NCBI RefSeq assembly: GCF_001612965.1 | Contig: NZ_BDBL01000041.1 | Location: forward strand, 22,775 to 86,774 | Reading direction: 5' to 3' | Source: Nocardia kruczakiae NBRC 101016 | GTDB taxonomy: Bacteria; Actinomycetota; Actinomycetes; Mycobacteriales; Mycobacteriaceae | DNA: 64,000 bases | In this document: positions 53,134 through 62,510 of the stretch, piece after piece | Layout of the letters: each line of letters starts with the position of its first letter | How positions within the stretch are numbered: position 1 is the stretch's first letter | The notes under the pieces: model-generated | What the model was told of the DNA's origin: nothing | The model's database searches: none | What the model saw: the letters and a program-made list of their open reading frames with translations, nothing else | Program-made: the position numbers and the translations under genes

Positions 53134-53390
53134 TTGTCGTCCCGCACCCGGAAACGGGTGACCGCGGCCGACCCCAGGAAGCCGACCAGTGACAGCGCGA
53201 CGATGCCCGGCACCACCGTGGTGTCGTCGCTGTAGGCGGCCCACACCGCCAAACCCGCCGCGGCGATGCCGACCAGCGAATCGATGCCGACCACCCGGTC
53301 CAGCGTGCCGGGACCGGCCAGCACCCGGAAGGAGGTGAAAGCCGCGGCGGTCGCCAGGAGTACGCCCGCCACGATCGCGACAAAGGTCAT
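53130..53390 (-). CDS. mnhF: Mrp-type antiporter subunit F
   Basis: An 86-residue MnhF/MrpF with three membrane helices and the family pattern RVLAGPGTLDRVVGIDSLV. The ATG overlaps the mnhE stop (ATGA). MrpF-like proteins are also linked to bile-salt/anion efflux, but here the gene is inside a full Mrp operon. Confidence 0.92.
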   Translation of the reverse strand: MTFVAIVAGVLLATAAAFTSFRVLAGPGTLDRVVGIDSLVGIAAAGLAVWAAYSDDTTVVPGIVALSLVGFLGSAAVTRFRVRDDK

Positions 53391-53905
53391 GAATTCGCCT
53401 CCTGTGATTTGCCTTCGAAGGCCCTGATCAGCAGGCCTTCCAACCGGCGGGTGATGTAGTAGAACTTCTCGACCGAGTCGTCGCTGCCGACATCGAGCAC
53501 GTGCACCCATGCCACCCCGGCCACCCGATCCAGCTCCAGCACCATCGTGCCGGGGATCAGATTGAGCACGTCGGCGCACAAAACCAGCACCAGATCCGAG
53601 TCGATCGCGAGCCGCACCCGCAGCACACCCGAGACCGGCGCACCGGCCGGACGCACCGCGAACCACGCGATCTGCAAGCTGGATTCGATCGCGTAGTAGG
53701 CGGTGAGCATGATCAATTCGAGCAGCGGCAGCACCCGCAGCCCGCCGTTCACCGGAACCCGCGGTAGCGGCAGCAGCACCATGATCAGAACGCCGACCAC
53801 CAGCCCGGCGAGCAGATTCGCGACGCTGGCATTCCCCCACAGCGCGGTGTAGACGACGGCGAGCCAGATCAGCACGCCGATGCGGACCAGTCGTTCCCGC
53901 GTCAT
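53387..53905 (-). CDS. mnhE: Mrp-type antiporter subunit E
   Basis: A 172-residue MnhE/MrpE. Two N-terminal spans (IGVLIWLAVVYTALWG, LLAGLVVGVLIMVLLPL) are followed by a soluble region with LNLIPGTMVLELD and WVHVLDVGSDDSVEKFYYITRRLE, typical of MrpE. The ATG at 53905 overlaps the mnhD stop and is chosen over 53926 for that reason. Confidence 0.92.
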   Translation of the reverse strand: MTRERLVRIGVLIWLAVVYTALWGNASVANLLAGLVVGVLIMVLLPLPRVPVNGGLRVLPLLELIMLTAYYAIESSLQIAWFAVRPAGAPVSGVLRVRLAIDSDLVLVLCADVLNLIPGTMVLELDRVAGVAWVHVLDVGSDDSVEKFYYITRRLEGLLIRAFEGKSQEANS

Positions 53906-55518
53906 CGGTGACCTCCCGACTGCCACGTCTGCGGCGGCCCGAGCACGGTGTCCAGATATCGGTGCGGATCGTTGAGATCTTCGGCCGCGCGCTGGCAGAT
54001 GCCCAGGATCGGCCCGGCGAACACCGTCAACGCGACCGCGACCACGATCAGCGCCGCCGTCGGAGCCACCATCAGGCGGGGCATGCGGCCGGGGTCGACG
54101 CGGTCGTCGAACAGCACATCGGTGGATTCGTCGATGAGCGCCGAGGGAGCGGCATCGGCCAGCTCACCCTCCGGGGCCTGTACGCGCGGCCGCCAGAACG
54201 CCTTGCTCCACACCCGCGCCATGACGTACAGCGTGAGCAGGCTGGTCACCACCGCACCGGCGATCAGCATCCAGGCCAGCACGCTCCCGTCGGCGGCACC
54301 CGCCTGCAACAGCCGCACCTTGCCGATATATCCGGAAAACGGCGGAATGCCACCGAGATTCAGCGCCGGAATGCCGAACAGCAGCGCCAGCGCCGGACTC
54401 GCGGCCAGCAAACCACCCAACCGGCTCAGCGACGCCGATCCGGCCTGCCGCTCGATCAGGCCCACCACCAGAAACAGCGTGGTCTGGACCAGAATGTGAT
54501 GCACCACATAGAACACCGTGCCGGTGGTGCCGCCGACGGAATTCAGTCCCACTCCGAACATCAGATAGCCGATATGGCTGACCAGGGTGAACGACAGCAG
54601 GCGCTTGATATCGCTCTGTGCGATCGCGCCCAGGATGCCGATCACCATGGTGAGCAGGCCGCACACCAGCAGCACATTGTCGAAGGTGCCGGCCGGCAGC
54701 AGCAGCGAGTGCATCCGGATGATCGCGTACACACCGACTTTCGTCAGCAGACCCGCGAAGACGGCCGTCACGGGGGCCGGCGCGGTCGGATACGAATCCG
54801 GCAGCCAGTTCGACAGCGGGAACACCGCGGCCTTGATGCCGAAAGCCACCAGCAGCACCGCGCAGATCGCGCCGCGCACGCCCAGCGGCACCGTGCCCAT
54901 CCGCACCGACATGTCGGCCAGATTCAGGGTGCCCGTCGCCGCGTACGCCACTGCGATGCCGGTGAGGAAGATCAGCGACGACACCATCGAGACCATCACA
55001 TACGAGACCCCGGCCCGGACCCGGTCGGCGCTGGCGCCCAGCGTGAGCAGGACGAACGAGGCGGCCAGCAGCACCTCGAATCCGACGAACAGATTGAACA
55101 GGTCACCGGCCAGGAAGGCGAGCGAAACGCCCGCGCTCAGAATCAGATACGTCGGCTGGAAGATCGAGGTCGGCTGGCGTTCGGTGCCGTCGCTGATTCC
55201 CTGCCCGACCGCGAAGATCAACACCGCGAGCAGCACGATCGACGACACCAGCAGCATGCCGGCCGACAGCCGGTCGACCACCAGCGTGATGCCGATCGGT
55301 GTCTCCCAGCCGCCGACCTGCACCGCACCCATGCCGTCGCGGTCGGCCAAGTACAGCAGCACCCCGGAGATCGCGACCATCGTCGTCAGCGCCGCTACCG
55401 AAATCGCCTGCTGCACGCGCGCTTTACGACCCACGATCAGGGTCGCGGCCGCGGTGAGCAGCGGAATCAGCACCGGGAGTGGGCAGAGCGCGGGGAGCAG
55501 ACCGGGAGACGGGCTCAT
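53902..55518 (-). CDS. mnhD: Mrp-type antiporter subunit D
   Basis: A 538-residue MnhD/MrpD, related to NuoL/M/N proton-pumping subunits, with about 14 membrane segments. The family core LFVGFEVLLAASFVLLTLG and FGIKAAVFPLSNWLPDSYPTAP (conserved Lys) and the later LLSFTLVSHIGYLMFG are present. A charged loop near 440-480 (PEGELADAAPSALIDESTD) is on the inside. It overlaps its neighbours on both sides by four bases. Confidence 0.94.
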   Translation of the reverse strand: MSPSPGLLPALCPLPVLIPLLTAAATLIVGRKARVQQAISVAALTTMVAISGVLLYLADRDGMGAVQVGGWETPIGITLVVDRLSAGMLLVSSIVLLAVLIFAVGQGISDGTERQPTSIFQPTYLILSAGVSLAFLAGDLFNLFVGFEVLLAASFVLLTLGASADRVRAGVSYVMVSMVSSLIFLTGIAVAYAATGTLNLADMSVRMGTVPLGVRGAICAVLLVAFGIKAAVFPLSNWLPDSYPTAPAPVTAVFAGLLTKVGVYAIIRMHSLLLPAGTFDNVLLVCGLLTMVIGILGAIAQSDIKRLLSFTLVSHIGYLMFGVGLNSVGGTTGTVFYVVHHILVQTTLFLVVGLIERQAGSASLSRLGGLLAASPALALLFGIPALNLGGIPPFSGYIGKVRLLQAGAADGSVLAWMLIAGAVVTSLLTLYVMARVWSKAFWRPRVQAPEGELADAAPSALIDESTDVLFDDRVDPGRMPRLMVAPTAALIVVAVALTVFAGPILGICQRAAEDLNDPHRYLDTVLGPPQTWQSGGHR

Positions 55519-55898
55519 CGCTCGGGGTCCTCGCCCTCGCGCTTCGCCGCGACCTTCACGTCCTCGGGGTCGTCCTCGACCTGTTCCGTGGTGGTCAGCG
55601 CGAAGGCCCGATAGGCCAGGGCGAGAACGAATGCCGCCAAACCCATGGTGATGACGATCGACGTGAGGATCATCGCCTGCGCGAGCGGATCCGCCGGATC
55701 GTGATGTCGCCGATCCGATTCACCGAGTATCGGCGGCCGCCCGTCCGCACCGCTCATGGTGAGGATCAGCAGGTTCACCGCATTGCCGAACAGGATCAAT
55801 CCCAGCAGCATCTTCGACACCGCGCGTTCGAGCACCAGATACACCCCGCAGGCGACCATGATCCCGATCAGGGCCAGCATGGTGATGTTCGCGCTCAT
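55515..55898 (-). CDS. mnhC: Mrp-type antiporter subunit C
   Basis: A 127-residue NuoK-like subunit with three membrane helices (MLALIGIMVACGVYLVLE, LLGLILFGNAVNLLIL, ILTSIVITMGLAAFVLALA) and a charged C-terminal tail. GNAVNLLILTMSG and DPLAQAMILTSIVI are the typical MrpC segments. Its start overlaps the mnhA stop and its end overlaps the mnhD start. Confidence 0.93.
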   Translation of the reverse strand: MSANITMLALIGIMVACGVYLVLERAVSKMLLGLILFGNAVNLLILTMSGADGRPPILGESDRRHHDPADPLAQAMILTSIVITMGLAAFVLALAYRAFALTTTEQVEDDPEDVKVAAKREGEDPER

Positions 55899-58735
55899 CG
55901 CATCCCTCCCTTCGTCGAAGACGTCGTGCCGTCCAGGAATTCGATATCGAGGCGCGCGCCCAGACTGCGCAGCACATCCAGCACCAGACCCACCACGATC
56001 AGATACACGCCCAGGTCGAACAGCATCGCGGTGACGAATTTGATGTGCCCGAGTACCGGCAGCGTGACCTCGATGATGGCCGAGGACAGCGGCGGCGCGC
56101 CCAGCAGCAGCGATCCGGTCGCGGTGCCCGCCGACAGCACCAGCCCGGCGCCCAGCACATGTCCGGCGTCGACCGGCAGCGCCTCGGCCAGTTCGTAGCG
56201 GCCGCCGGCCAGATACCGCAGCACCAGCGCCAATCCGGCGGTGAGACCGCCCGCGAAACCGCCGCCCGGGGCGTTGTGCCCGGCGAAGAAGAAATACGCC
56301 GACAGCACCATGATGGTCGGGAACAGCATCCGGGTGGTCATCGCCATCACCATCGATCGGTCCCGCGGCGCGACCAGCGGACTGGCTCGCAACCAGTAGG
56401 ACCGCTCGGGATCGGGGGTGTAGCCGGGGGCCTCGGAGACGCGCGGCAGGGTGCCGAACCGGCGGCTGCGGAACATCAGCGAGGCGACACCGGTGGCCGC
56501 GACCACCAGTACCGAGATCTCACCGAGGGTGTCCCACGCCCGGATGTCGACCAGCAGAACGTTCACCGCGTTCTTACCGCCGCCGAAACCGTATGCCGCG
56601 GACGGAATTCGGTGCCAGATCGGTTCGGTGCTGCGGGCCGCGGTGGCGAACGCCGCCACGGTCACCACCGCCGCTCCGACCGCCGCGGACAGGATGGCGC
56701 GGCGCACCTTCAGCGTGGCGGTGCGGATGGGTTCGATCTCGGCGGAGAACTTCCGCAGCACCAGGACGAAGATCACCAAAGTCAATGTCTCGACCAGGAA
56801 TTGGGTGAGGGCGAGATCCGGCGCACCGTGCAGGGCGAAGATCACACCGCAGCCGTAGCCGGTGACACCGACGAGCAGCACGCTGGCGAGCCGGTTGCGC
56901 ATCACCGTGGCGCCCAGAGCCATTGCCGCCATCACCAACGCGATCACCAGCTGCAGTGACGAATCCCACGCCCGCACCGAGATACGCGAACGCGCGCCGA
57001 TGAACAACACGGCCAACGGCAGGACCACGACCGTGGTCAGGATCAGGCCCTGATTCAGTGGCAGCGAACCACGCTGGGTGGCGCCGGTCATGCGCAGGGA
57101 CAGTTGATCCATCGCGCGCAAGACGGCGTCGTAGACCCGGTCGGCATTGCCGAGGCGCGGATTCACCGATTCGCCGATCCGGTCACGGATCTCGAACAGC
57201 ACCAGACCGCAGGCGATGGCGATCAGGGTGAGGGTGAGCGGGGTGCCCCAGCCGTGCCACAGCGCCAGATGTGTCTCCAGCGGTCCGAGGGTGCGGGCGT
57301 ACGGCGCGAGCAGCCGGTCCATCCAGGGCGAGGCGAGACCGGCGGCCAGCGAGGCCGCGGCCAGTACGGCCGGCGGTGCGACGAACAGCGCACTCGGGCG
57401 ATGCCAGGACCGCTCCGGCTCCGGCACGCCCTCGGTGGCGCGTTTCGTACCGAACGCACCCCAGACCATGCGCGCGCTGTAGCCGACGGTGAACATCGAT
57501 CCGAGCACGATGCCGATCGCGACGGCGATCCGAACCGGCGCGCTCAGATTGCCCGCGTCCAGTTCGGCGGCGAAAGCGCTTTCCTTGCCGACGAAGCCGA
57601 ACAGCGGCGGAATCGCGGCCATGCTCAGCGCGGCGACCGTCGCCACCGCGCACAGAACGGGTGCGCGCCGCCCGATGCCGGAGAGCCGGCGCAGATCGCG
57701 GGTGCCCGCACTGTGATCGATGATGCCGACCACCATGAACAGACAACCCTTGAACAGCGCATGCGCGACCAGCAGCGCCGCACCGGCCAGCGCCGCCTCC
57801 GGGGTTCCGGTGCCGACCAGGACCAGCAGGAATCCGAGCTGGCTCACCGTGCCGAAGGCGAGCACCAGTTTCAGGTCGTAGACCTGCAGTGATCGCAGAC
57901 CGGCGAGCAGCATCGACAGGATGCCGAGCGTGAGCACGATCGGATGCCACACCGGCGCCTCGGACAGTCCGGGAGCCAGCCGGGCCACCAGGTAGATACC
58001 GGCCTTCACCATCGCGGCGGCGTGCAGATAGGCGCTCACCGGGGTGGGCGCGATCATCGCGCCGGGCAGCCAGAAGTGCAGCGGTACGATCGCCGATTTG
58101 CTCAGCGCGCCGATCAGGATCAGCACCACCGCGACATTGGTCGACCAGTCGTGCGGATCGGCCCGCGCCACCACATCGGACAGCAGATAGCTGTCACAGC
58201 GCTGTGCGAGCAGCACCAGGCCGACCAGCATCGCCAACCCGCCCGCCGCTGTGACCAGCAGTGCCTGCAGCGCCGCGCGGCGGCCGGTGCTCTGTTCGGC
58301 GTGATGGCCCACCAGCAGGAACGACAGCACCGTGGTGAGTTCCCAGAAGGTGAACAGCACCAGCATGTTGTCGCTGATCACCAGCCCGAACATGGCCCCG
58401 GCGAAGGCCACCAGATAGCCGGCGAAGATACCCAGGCGGGCTCGATCGTCGTCGTCGAAATACTCGGCGCAATAGGCCAGTACCAGCGCGCCCACGCCGA
58501 GGACCAGCACCGACATGATGGAGGCGAGGCTGTCCAGCCGCAGATCCCAATTCATGTGGATCTCCGGGGCCCAGGCGATCCGGACCTCGGCTTCGCTGTT
58601 CCAGTTCGCGATCACCCACACCAGGCCGGCCAGCGGCGCCAGCGCGATCGGATAGAAACCGCGCCTTCCCCATACGCGCACAGCGGGGGGCGCGAGCAGG
58701 GCGGCCGAAGCATGGGCTAGCAGGATGGCGAGCAA
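55895..58735 (-). CDS. mnhA: Mrp-type antiporter subunit A with fused subunit B domain
   Basis: A 946-residue protein, first gene of the operon. Residues 1-780 are the NuoL-like MrpA part, with VLFTFWELTTVLSFLLVGHH, LSKSAIVPLHFWLPGAMIAPTPVSAYLHAA and the MrpA-specific C-terminal helices. The last 160 residues (MAMTTRMLFPTIMVLSAYFF, NAPGGGFAGGLTAGLALVLRYLAGG) form an MrpB domain, so no separate mnhB exists. The start is TTG 58735 with GGAG 6 nt upstream. The complex exchanges Na+ (or K+) for H+ and supports pH and salt tolerance. Confidence 0.93.
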   Translation of the reverse strand: MLAILLAHASAALLAPPAVRVWGRRGFYPIALAPLAGLVWVIANWNSEAEVRIAWAPEIHMNWDLRLDSLASIMSVLVLGVGALVLAYCAEYFDDDDRARLGIFAGYLVAFAGAMFGLVISDNMLVLFTFWELTTVLSFLLVGHHAEQSTGRRAALQALLVTAAGGLAMLVGLVLLAQRCDSYLLSDVVARADPHDWSTNVAVVLILIGALSKSAIVPLHFWLPGAMIAPTPVSAYLHAAAMVKAGIYLVARLAPGLSEAPVWHPIVLTLGILSMLLAGLRSLQVYDLKLVLAFGTVSQLGFLLVLVGTGTPEAALAGAALLVAHALFKGCLFMVVGIIDHSAGTRDLRRLSGIGRRAPVLCAVATVAALSMAAIPPLFGFVGKESAFAAELDAGNLSAPVRIAVAIGIVLGSMFTVGYSARMVWGAFGTKRATEGVPEPERSWHRPSALFVAPPAVLAAASLAAGLASPWMDRLLAPYARTLGPLETHLALWHGWGTPLTLTLIAIACGLVLFEIRDRIGESVNPRLGNADRVYDAVLRAMDQLSLRMTGATQRGSLPLNQGLILTTVVVLPLAVLFIGARSRISVRAWDSSLQLVIALVMAAMALGATVMRNRLASVLLVGVTGYGCGVIFALHGAPDLALTQFLVETLTLVIFVLVLRKFSAEIEPIRTATLKVRRAILSAAVGAAVVTVAAFATAARSTEPIWHRIPSAAYGFGGGKNAVNVLLVDIRAWDTLGEISVLVVAATGVASLMFRSRRFGTLPRVSEAPGYTPDPERSYWLRASPLVAPRDRSMVMAMTTRMLFPTIMVLSAYFFFAGHNAPGGGFAGGLTAGLALVLRYLAGGRYELAEALPVDAGHVLGAGLVLSAGTATGSLLLGAPPLSSAIIEVTLPVLGHIKFVTAMLFDLGVYLIVVGLVLDVLRSLGARLDIEFLDGTTSSTKGGMR

Positions 58736-58854
58736 ACGTCACTCCGTCGGTCGGCGGCGGGGTGGTGGCGCCCCGATCCTACTGCTGACTCCGGAGTTCA
58801 GTGGCCACGGCGGGACCCGGCGCGGCCCGGAACGCCACCTTCCAGAGACGATGG

Positions 58855-60165
58855 CTATATATCGGCTACCGATTCCGTGGTGGTCGGTTTGCGCCACGAG
58901 CGCAGCGTCGCGAGGCCGGCCGCGCAGACGACGGTGATTCCCAGCGCGGTCCAATAGGGCGCCGCCGAACTCATCGCCGGGGCCGGGCACAGATACCACT
59001 GGCCGGGATCGGAGACGCATTGCGGCCGGTCGAGATGATCGCGCAGGGCGGTGACCACCGACGGCACGAAGATGATCGCGACCCCGAGCACCCGGGTCGG
59101 GTTGTATCGCGGTGCGGCACTGCCGAAGCTGTAGCCGGCCACCGCCGCCAGCAGCCCGCTCAGCACCGCGGCCTGCACGCCACCATGGATCCGATGCCCG
59201 GACACCAGCGCGCAGTACAGCGCCATCGCCGCCAACGTCGACATGGCGAGCATCGGCATCGGGCGCCGGAATCCCGCGACCAGTCCCAGTGCGATCAACA
59301 CCACCAGAGGGGCAACCGACCACATCGGCAGCCGGGCCGGGATCAGCGCTCCGCCGACCGCCGACAATGCGACTGCCAGCAAGATCAACACCCCGTCGCG
59401 CCGCGGCAGCAGAACCGCCGACACCACGGCCGCGGCCACCGTCAGTGCCGCGGCCAAGGCGATACCTCCCGTGCTGTCCACGTGACGGGCAAGCCATTCC
59501 GCGCTGAACAGCCGGCCGATCACGAAAATCAGTCCCGCGATGATCGGCGCCATCGGCAATTCGACCGAGCGGCGTTCCACCGTGTCCTGATGGCGATTGA
59601 CGACCATGCCGACGATCACGAGGACGAGTGTGACCGCGATCAGCCAGAGCGGCGGCAGCGTGGTCGTCGACCAGCCGGGCGCGCTCATCACACCGCCCCG
59701 CACGGTGCCCGTCGAGGTCGAGCCGAGCTGGCCGAAGACCACCGCCGCGAGCGCGCCCAGAGTCCAGCCGAACACCTGGAACCAGCCGCGCAGCACCGCC
59801 ACCGCGATACCGCCGAGCAGAATTCCGCCCGCGAGCGCTTCCAGATAATTCAATGTGGCCGGCGCGATGCTCTGATCACCGGTTTCGGCCAGCAGGTGGG
59901 CGAGGAACATGGTCACCACGCCGCACAGCGCCGTGCCCCAGGCGACCAGGGCGTGGTTGACGGTGGTGGCGAAGACCGCGACGATCAGCGCCACGATGGC
60001 GCCGACGGCGATCGCCCGCGGCTGGCTGGCGGCGAGCATATCCAGTTGCAGCACCGAGGTCTGCGAGGCCCAGCGAAAGCCGTTGGGGAGCATCAACGAC
60101 AGGCCGGCGACCAGGGTGGCCAGGGCCGCCGTGATCATCTCCAGAACCGCGTGGTGCGTGCGCAC
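58855..60165 (-). CDS. Polytopic membrane protein of unknown function
   Basis: A 436-residue protein with about ten hydrophobic segments, for example ITAALATLVAGLSLMLPNGF, AIAVGAIVALIVAVFATTV and PPLWLIAVTLVLVIVGMVV. A short extracytoplasmic loop contains two cysteines (PQCVSDPGQWYLCPAP). The family is not recognised. The start is uncertain: GTG 60165 (VRTHHAVLE) is chosen, ATG 60138 is possible, and the open frame continues back to the AAA gene 84 bp upstream. It is on the same strand as the AAA ATPase and probably cotranscribed, suggesting a possible membrane partner or substrate. Confidence 0.75.
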   Translation of the reverse strand: MRTHHAVLEMITAALATLVAGLSLMLPNGFRWASQTSVLQLDMLAASQPRAIAVGAIVALIVAVFATTVNHALVAWGTALCGVVTMFLAHLLAETGDQSIAPATLNYLEALAGGILLGGIAVAVLRGWFQVFGWTLGALAAVVFGQLGSTSTGTVRGGVMSAPGWSTTTLPPLWLIAVTLVLVIVGMVVNRHQDTVERRSVELPMAPIIAGLIFVIGRLFSAEWLARHVDSTGGIALAAALTVAAAVVSAVLLPRRDGVLILLAVALSAVGGALIPARLPMWSVAPLVVLIALGLVAGFRRPMPMLAMSTLAAMALYCALVSGHRIHGGVQAAVLSGLLAAVAGYSFGSAAPRYNPTRVLGVAIIFVPSVVTALRDHLDRPQCVSDPGQWYLCPAPAMSSAAPYWTALGITVVCAAGLATLRSWRKPTTTESVADI

Positions 60166-60248
60166 CAGCCGAAAATACCTGCGAACCCGGTCGAACCGGG
60201 GCAGACCTGCCGGATCGGGCGCCGGTCGGCAGGCCGGCGCGCGACGGA

Positions 60249-62465
60249 TCAGGTGGCCGCGCGCTTGTCGGCGTACTGCCGCAGCGATTCGACCTGACCA
60301 GGGTCGAGCGAGGGCCGCACACTGCCGCGTGCCGTCGCCACATCCGCGGCACCGATGGTGGCGGCGTCCACATCGCGGCGCATCGCGGCCATCGCGGCCT
60401 CGCGCAACAGTGCCGCGCAATCGGCCGCGGAATAGCCGTCCAGGTCGGCGGCCAAGGCGGCGAGATCCACGTCCTCGCCCAGCGGGACCGAACGACTCGC
60501 GGTGCGCAGGATGTCGGTCCGCGCTGCGGCATCCGGCGGCGGGACGAAGACCAATCGCTCCAGCCGTCCCGGCCGTAGCAGCGCGGGGTCGATCAACTCG
60601 GGCCGGTTGGTGGCGCCGACGACCACCACATCGCGCAGCGGCTCCACGCCGTCCAGCTCGGTGAGCAGCGCCGCGACCACGCGGTCGCCGACGCCGGAGT
60701 CGGTGCTCTGCCCGCGCCGCGGGGCGAGGGCGTCGATCTCGTCGAGGAAGATCAGCGAAGGGGCGGAGTCGCGGGCCCGCTGGAATAGTTCGCGCACCGC
60801 GCGTTCGGAGGAGCCGACCCATTTGTCCATCAATTCGGCGCCCTTCACCGCATGCACGCTGAGCTGCCCGGTTCCGGCCAGCGCGCGCACCAGGAAGGTC
60901 TTACCGCAGCCGGGCGGTCCGTACAGCAGCACTCCGCGCGGCGGGTCGATGCCCAGGCGCGCGAACGAATCCGGATGCCGCAGCGGCCACAGCACCGCCT
61001 CGGTGAGCGCCTGTTTGGTTTCGGTCATGTCGCCGACGTCGTCGAGACTCAGGCTGCCGATCGCGAGTTCCTCCGTACCCGACCGTGAGAGCGGCCGGAT
61101 CACCTGCAGCGCGCCGACCAGATCCGCCTGGGTCAGCACGGGGTCGGTGTGATCGTGGCTGGCCCGCGAGGCCGCCCGCAACGCCGCCTCCCGGCACAGC
61201 GCCGCGAGGTCGGAGACGACGAAACCCGGTGTGCGAGAAGCGATCGCGTCGAGTTCGAGATCTTCGGTGGGTACCTTGCGCAGCAGTTGCTGGAGCAGTT
61301 CCGCCCGGACCGCCGCGGTCGGCAGCGTCAGCGCCACCTCACGATCGCAGAGATCCGGTGCGCGCAGCCGGCTGTCGACCGCGGCGGGCCGGGAGGTGGT
61401 GGCCAGGAAGGCTACGCCGGCGGTGGCCACCGCGGCGCGCAGCTGATCCAGAATGAGCGTCGCCACCGGCTCCGGCTGCTCCGGAAGCAGTGCGTCGATA
61501 TCGGTGATCAACAGGACTCCGCCTGCGCCGGAACATATTTCCGAAACCGCGAGCCCGACCTCGCGCAACCGGGTGCCGCTCTCGGACGCGCCGACCGTAG
61601 GGCCGTCCAGTTCCACGATGCGCCGCGGTGTCGACACCGCCCGTGCCAGTGTCGCCTTACCGGCGCCCGCGGGGCCGGTGATGAGCACGCCCAGATGCGG
61701 CGGGGCCCCGAGGGTCCGCAGGAGTTCCGGTTCGTCGAGCGCCAGGCTCAGCCATTCCGACAGTTTCGCCGCCGGCGCGCGCACCCCCGCCAGATCCGCG
61801 ACGGGCACGGCCGACGGGCGCTCGCGCACCAGCATCCGGCTGCCGGGACGATTCGGCGCCAGCGCGCCCCGAGGATCGTGCGAGGCGTCCGCCGCGGGCG
61901 CCGCCGCGCCCCACACCACCGCGCTGTTGGGCTGCACACTGACCGGCCCGCCGGCGGGATCGGTGGTGGTCACGGTCAGCAGTTCGGAGGTCCACGCGAT
62001 CGCGAAGGTGCGCGAAAGGGCTTGTGTCGCAGCGGCGGAACTGGTTCCCGGACCCAGATCGCGGGGCAGCAGCGAGACCGCGTCACCCACGGTGACGACC
62101 TTGCCGAGCAGCGCCTGCCGCAATGTCGATTCCGCGATCGCGCCCATCGCCGCGGCCGAGCCGGTCACCGAGATGTGCCGGGCCCCGTACACCGTCACGG
62201 GGGCCACGACGACCGCGCTGTCCTCGCGCACCCCGGCATTGGACAGCGTCACATCGTCGAGCAGGGCGACTCCGGCGGGCGTCTCGTCCGGAGCGCGGCC
62301 GACCACCGCGGCCGTGCGCCGGGAACCGATCACGCTGATCCCGTCCCACTCCCGCAATCCGAGCGCCGCGAGAGCTTCCGAATGTAAGCGGACCACGCCC
62401 CGGCGGGCATCGGCGGCCGAGCGGTTGAGTCGGGCGGTCAGCGACAATTCAGGCACGCCTGCCAT
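60249..62465 (-). CDS. Cdc48/VCP-like AAA ATPase with degenerate D1
   Basis: A 738-residue protein equivalent to Rv0435c. It has an N domain (about 1-190) with double-psi-barrel-like segments and two AAA modules. D2 is complete: GPPGCGKTF (K522), LIFLDEIDAL and the arginine-finger region ATNRPELIDPALLRPGRLER. In D1, Walker A is GPAGAGKAT (K270), but Walker B reads LLITDIDALL, so the catalytic DE is changed to TD and D1 probably binds without hydrolysing ATP. The likely role is protein unfolding or extraction. Its upstream neighbour is pssA. Confidence 0.92.
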   Translation of the reverse strand: MAGVPELSLTARLNRSAADARRGVVRLHSEALAALGLREWDGISVIGSRRTAAVVGRAPDETPAGVALLDDVTLSNAGVREDSAVVVAPVTVYGARHISVTGSAAAMGAIAESTLRQALLGKVVTVGDAVSLLPRDLGPGTSSAAATQALSRTFAIAWTSELLTVTTTDPAGGPVSVQPNSAVVWGAAAPAADASHDPRGALAPNRPGSRMLVRERPSAVPVADLAGVRAPAAKLSEWLSLALDEPELLRTLGAPPHLGVLITGPAGAGKATLARAVSTPRRIVELDGPTVGASESGTRLREVGLAVSEICSGAGGVLLITDIDALLPEQPEPVATLILDQLRAAVATAGVAFLATTSRPAAVDSRLRAPDLCDREVALTLPTAAVRAELLQQLLRKVPTEDLELDAIASRTPGFVVSDLAALCREAALRAASRASHDHTDPVLTQADLVGALQVIRPLSRSGTEELAIGSLSLDDVGDMTETKQALTEAVLWPLRHPDSFARLGIDPPRGVLLYGPPGCGKTFLVRALAGTGQLSVHAVKGAELMDKWVGSSERAVRELFQRARDSAPSLIFLDEIDALAPRRGQSTDSGVGDRVVAALLTELDGVEPLRDVVVVGATNRPELIDPALLRPGRLERLVFVPPPDAAARTDILRTASRSVPLGEDVDLAALAADLDGYSAADCAALLREAAMAAMRRDVDAATIGAADVATARGSVRPSLDPGQVESLRQYADKRAAT

Positions 62466-62510
62466 TCTGCCCGCGGCCCGGCGACCGCCGTAAGGATCGA
62501 GCTCGCCGGA

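Noticed and set aside
53908..55614. A 568-codon plus-strand frame opposite mnhD
   Set aside because: Its translation is His/Gln/Arg-rich shadow sequence, and the minus strand encodes an unambiguous MnhD.
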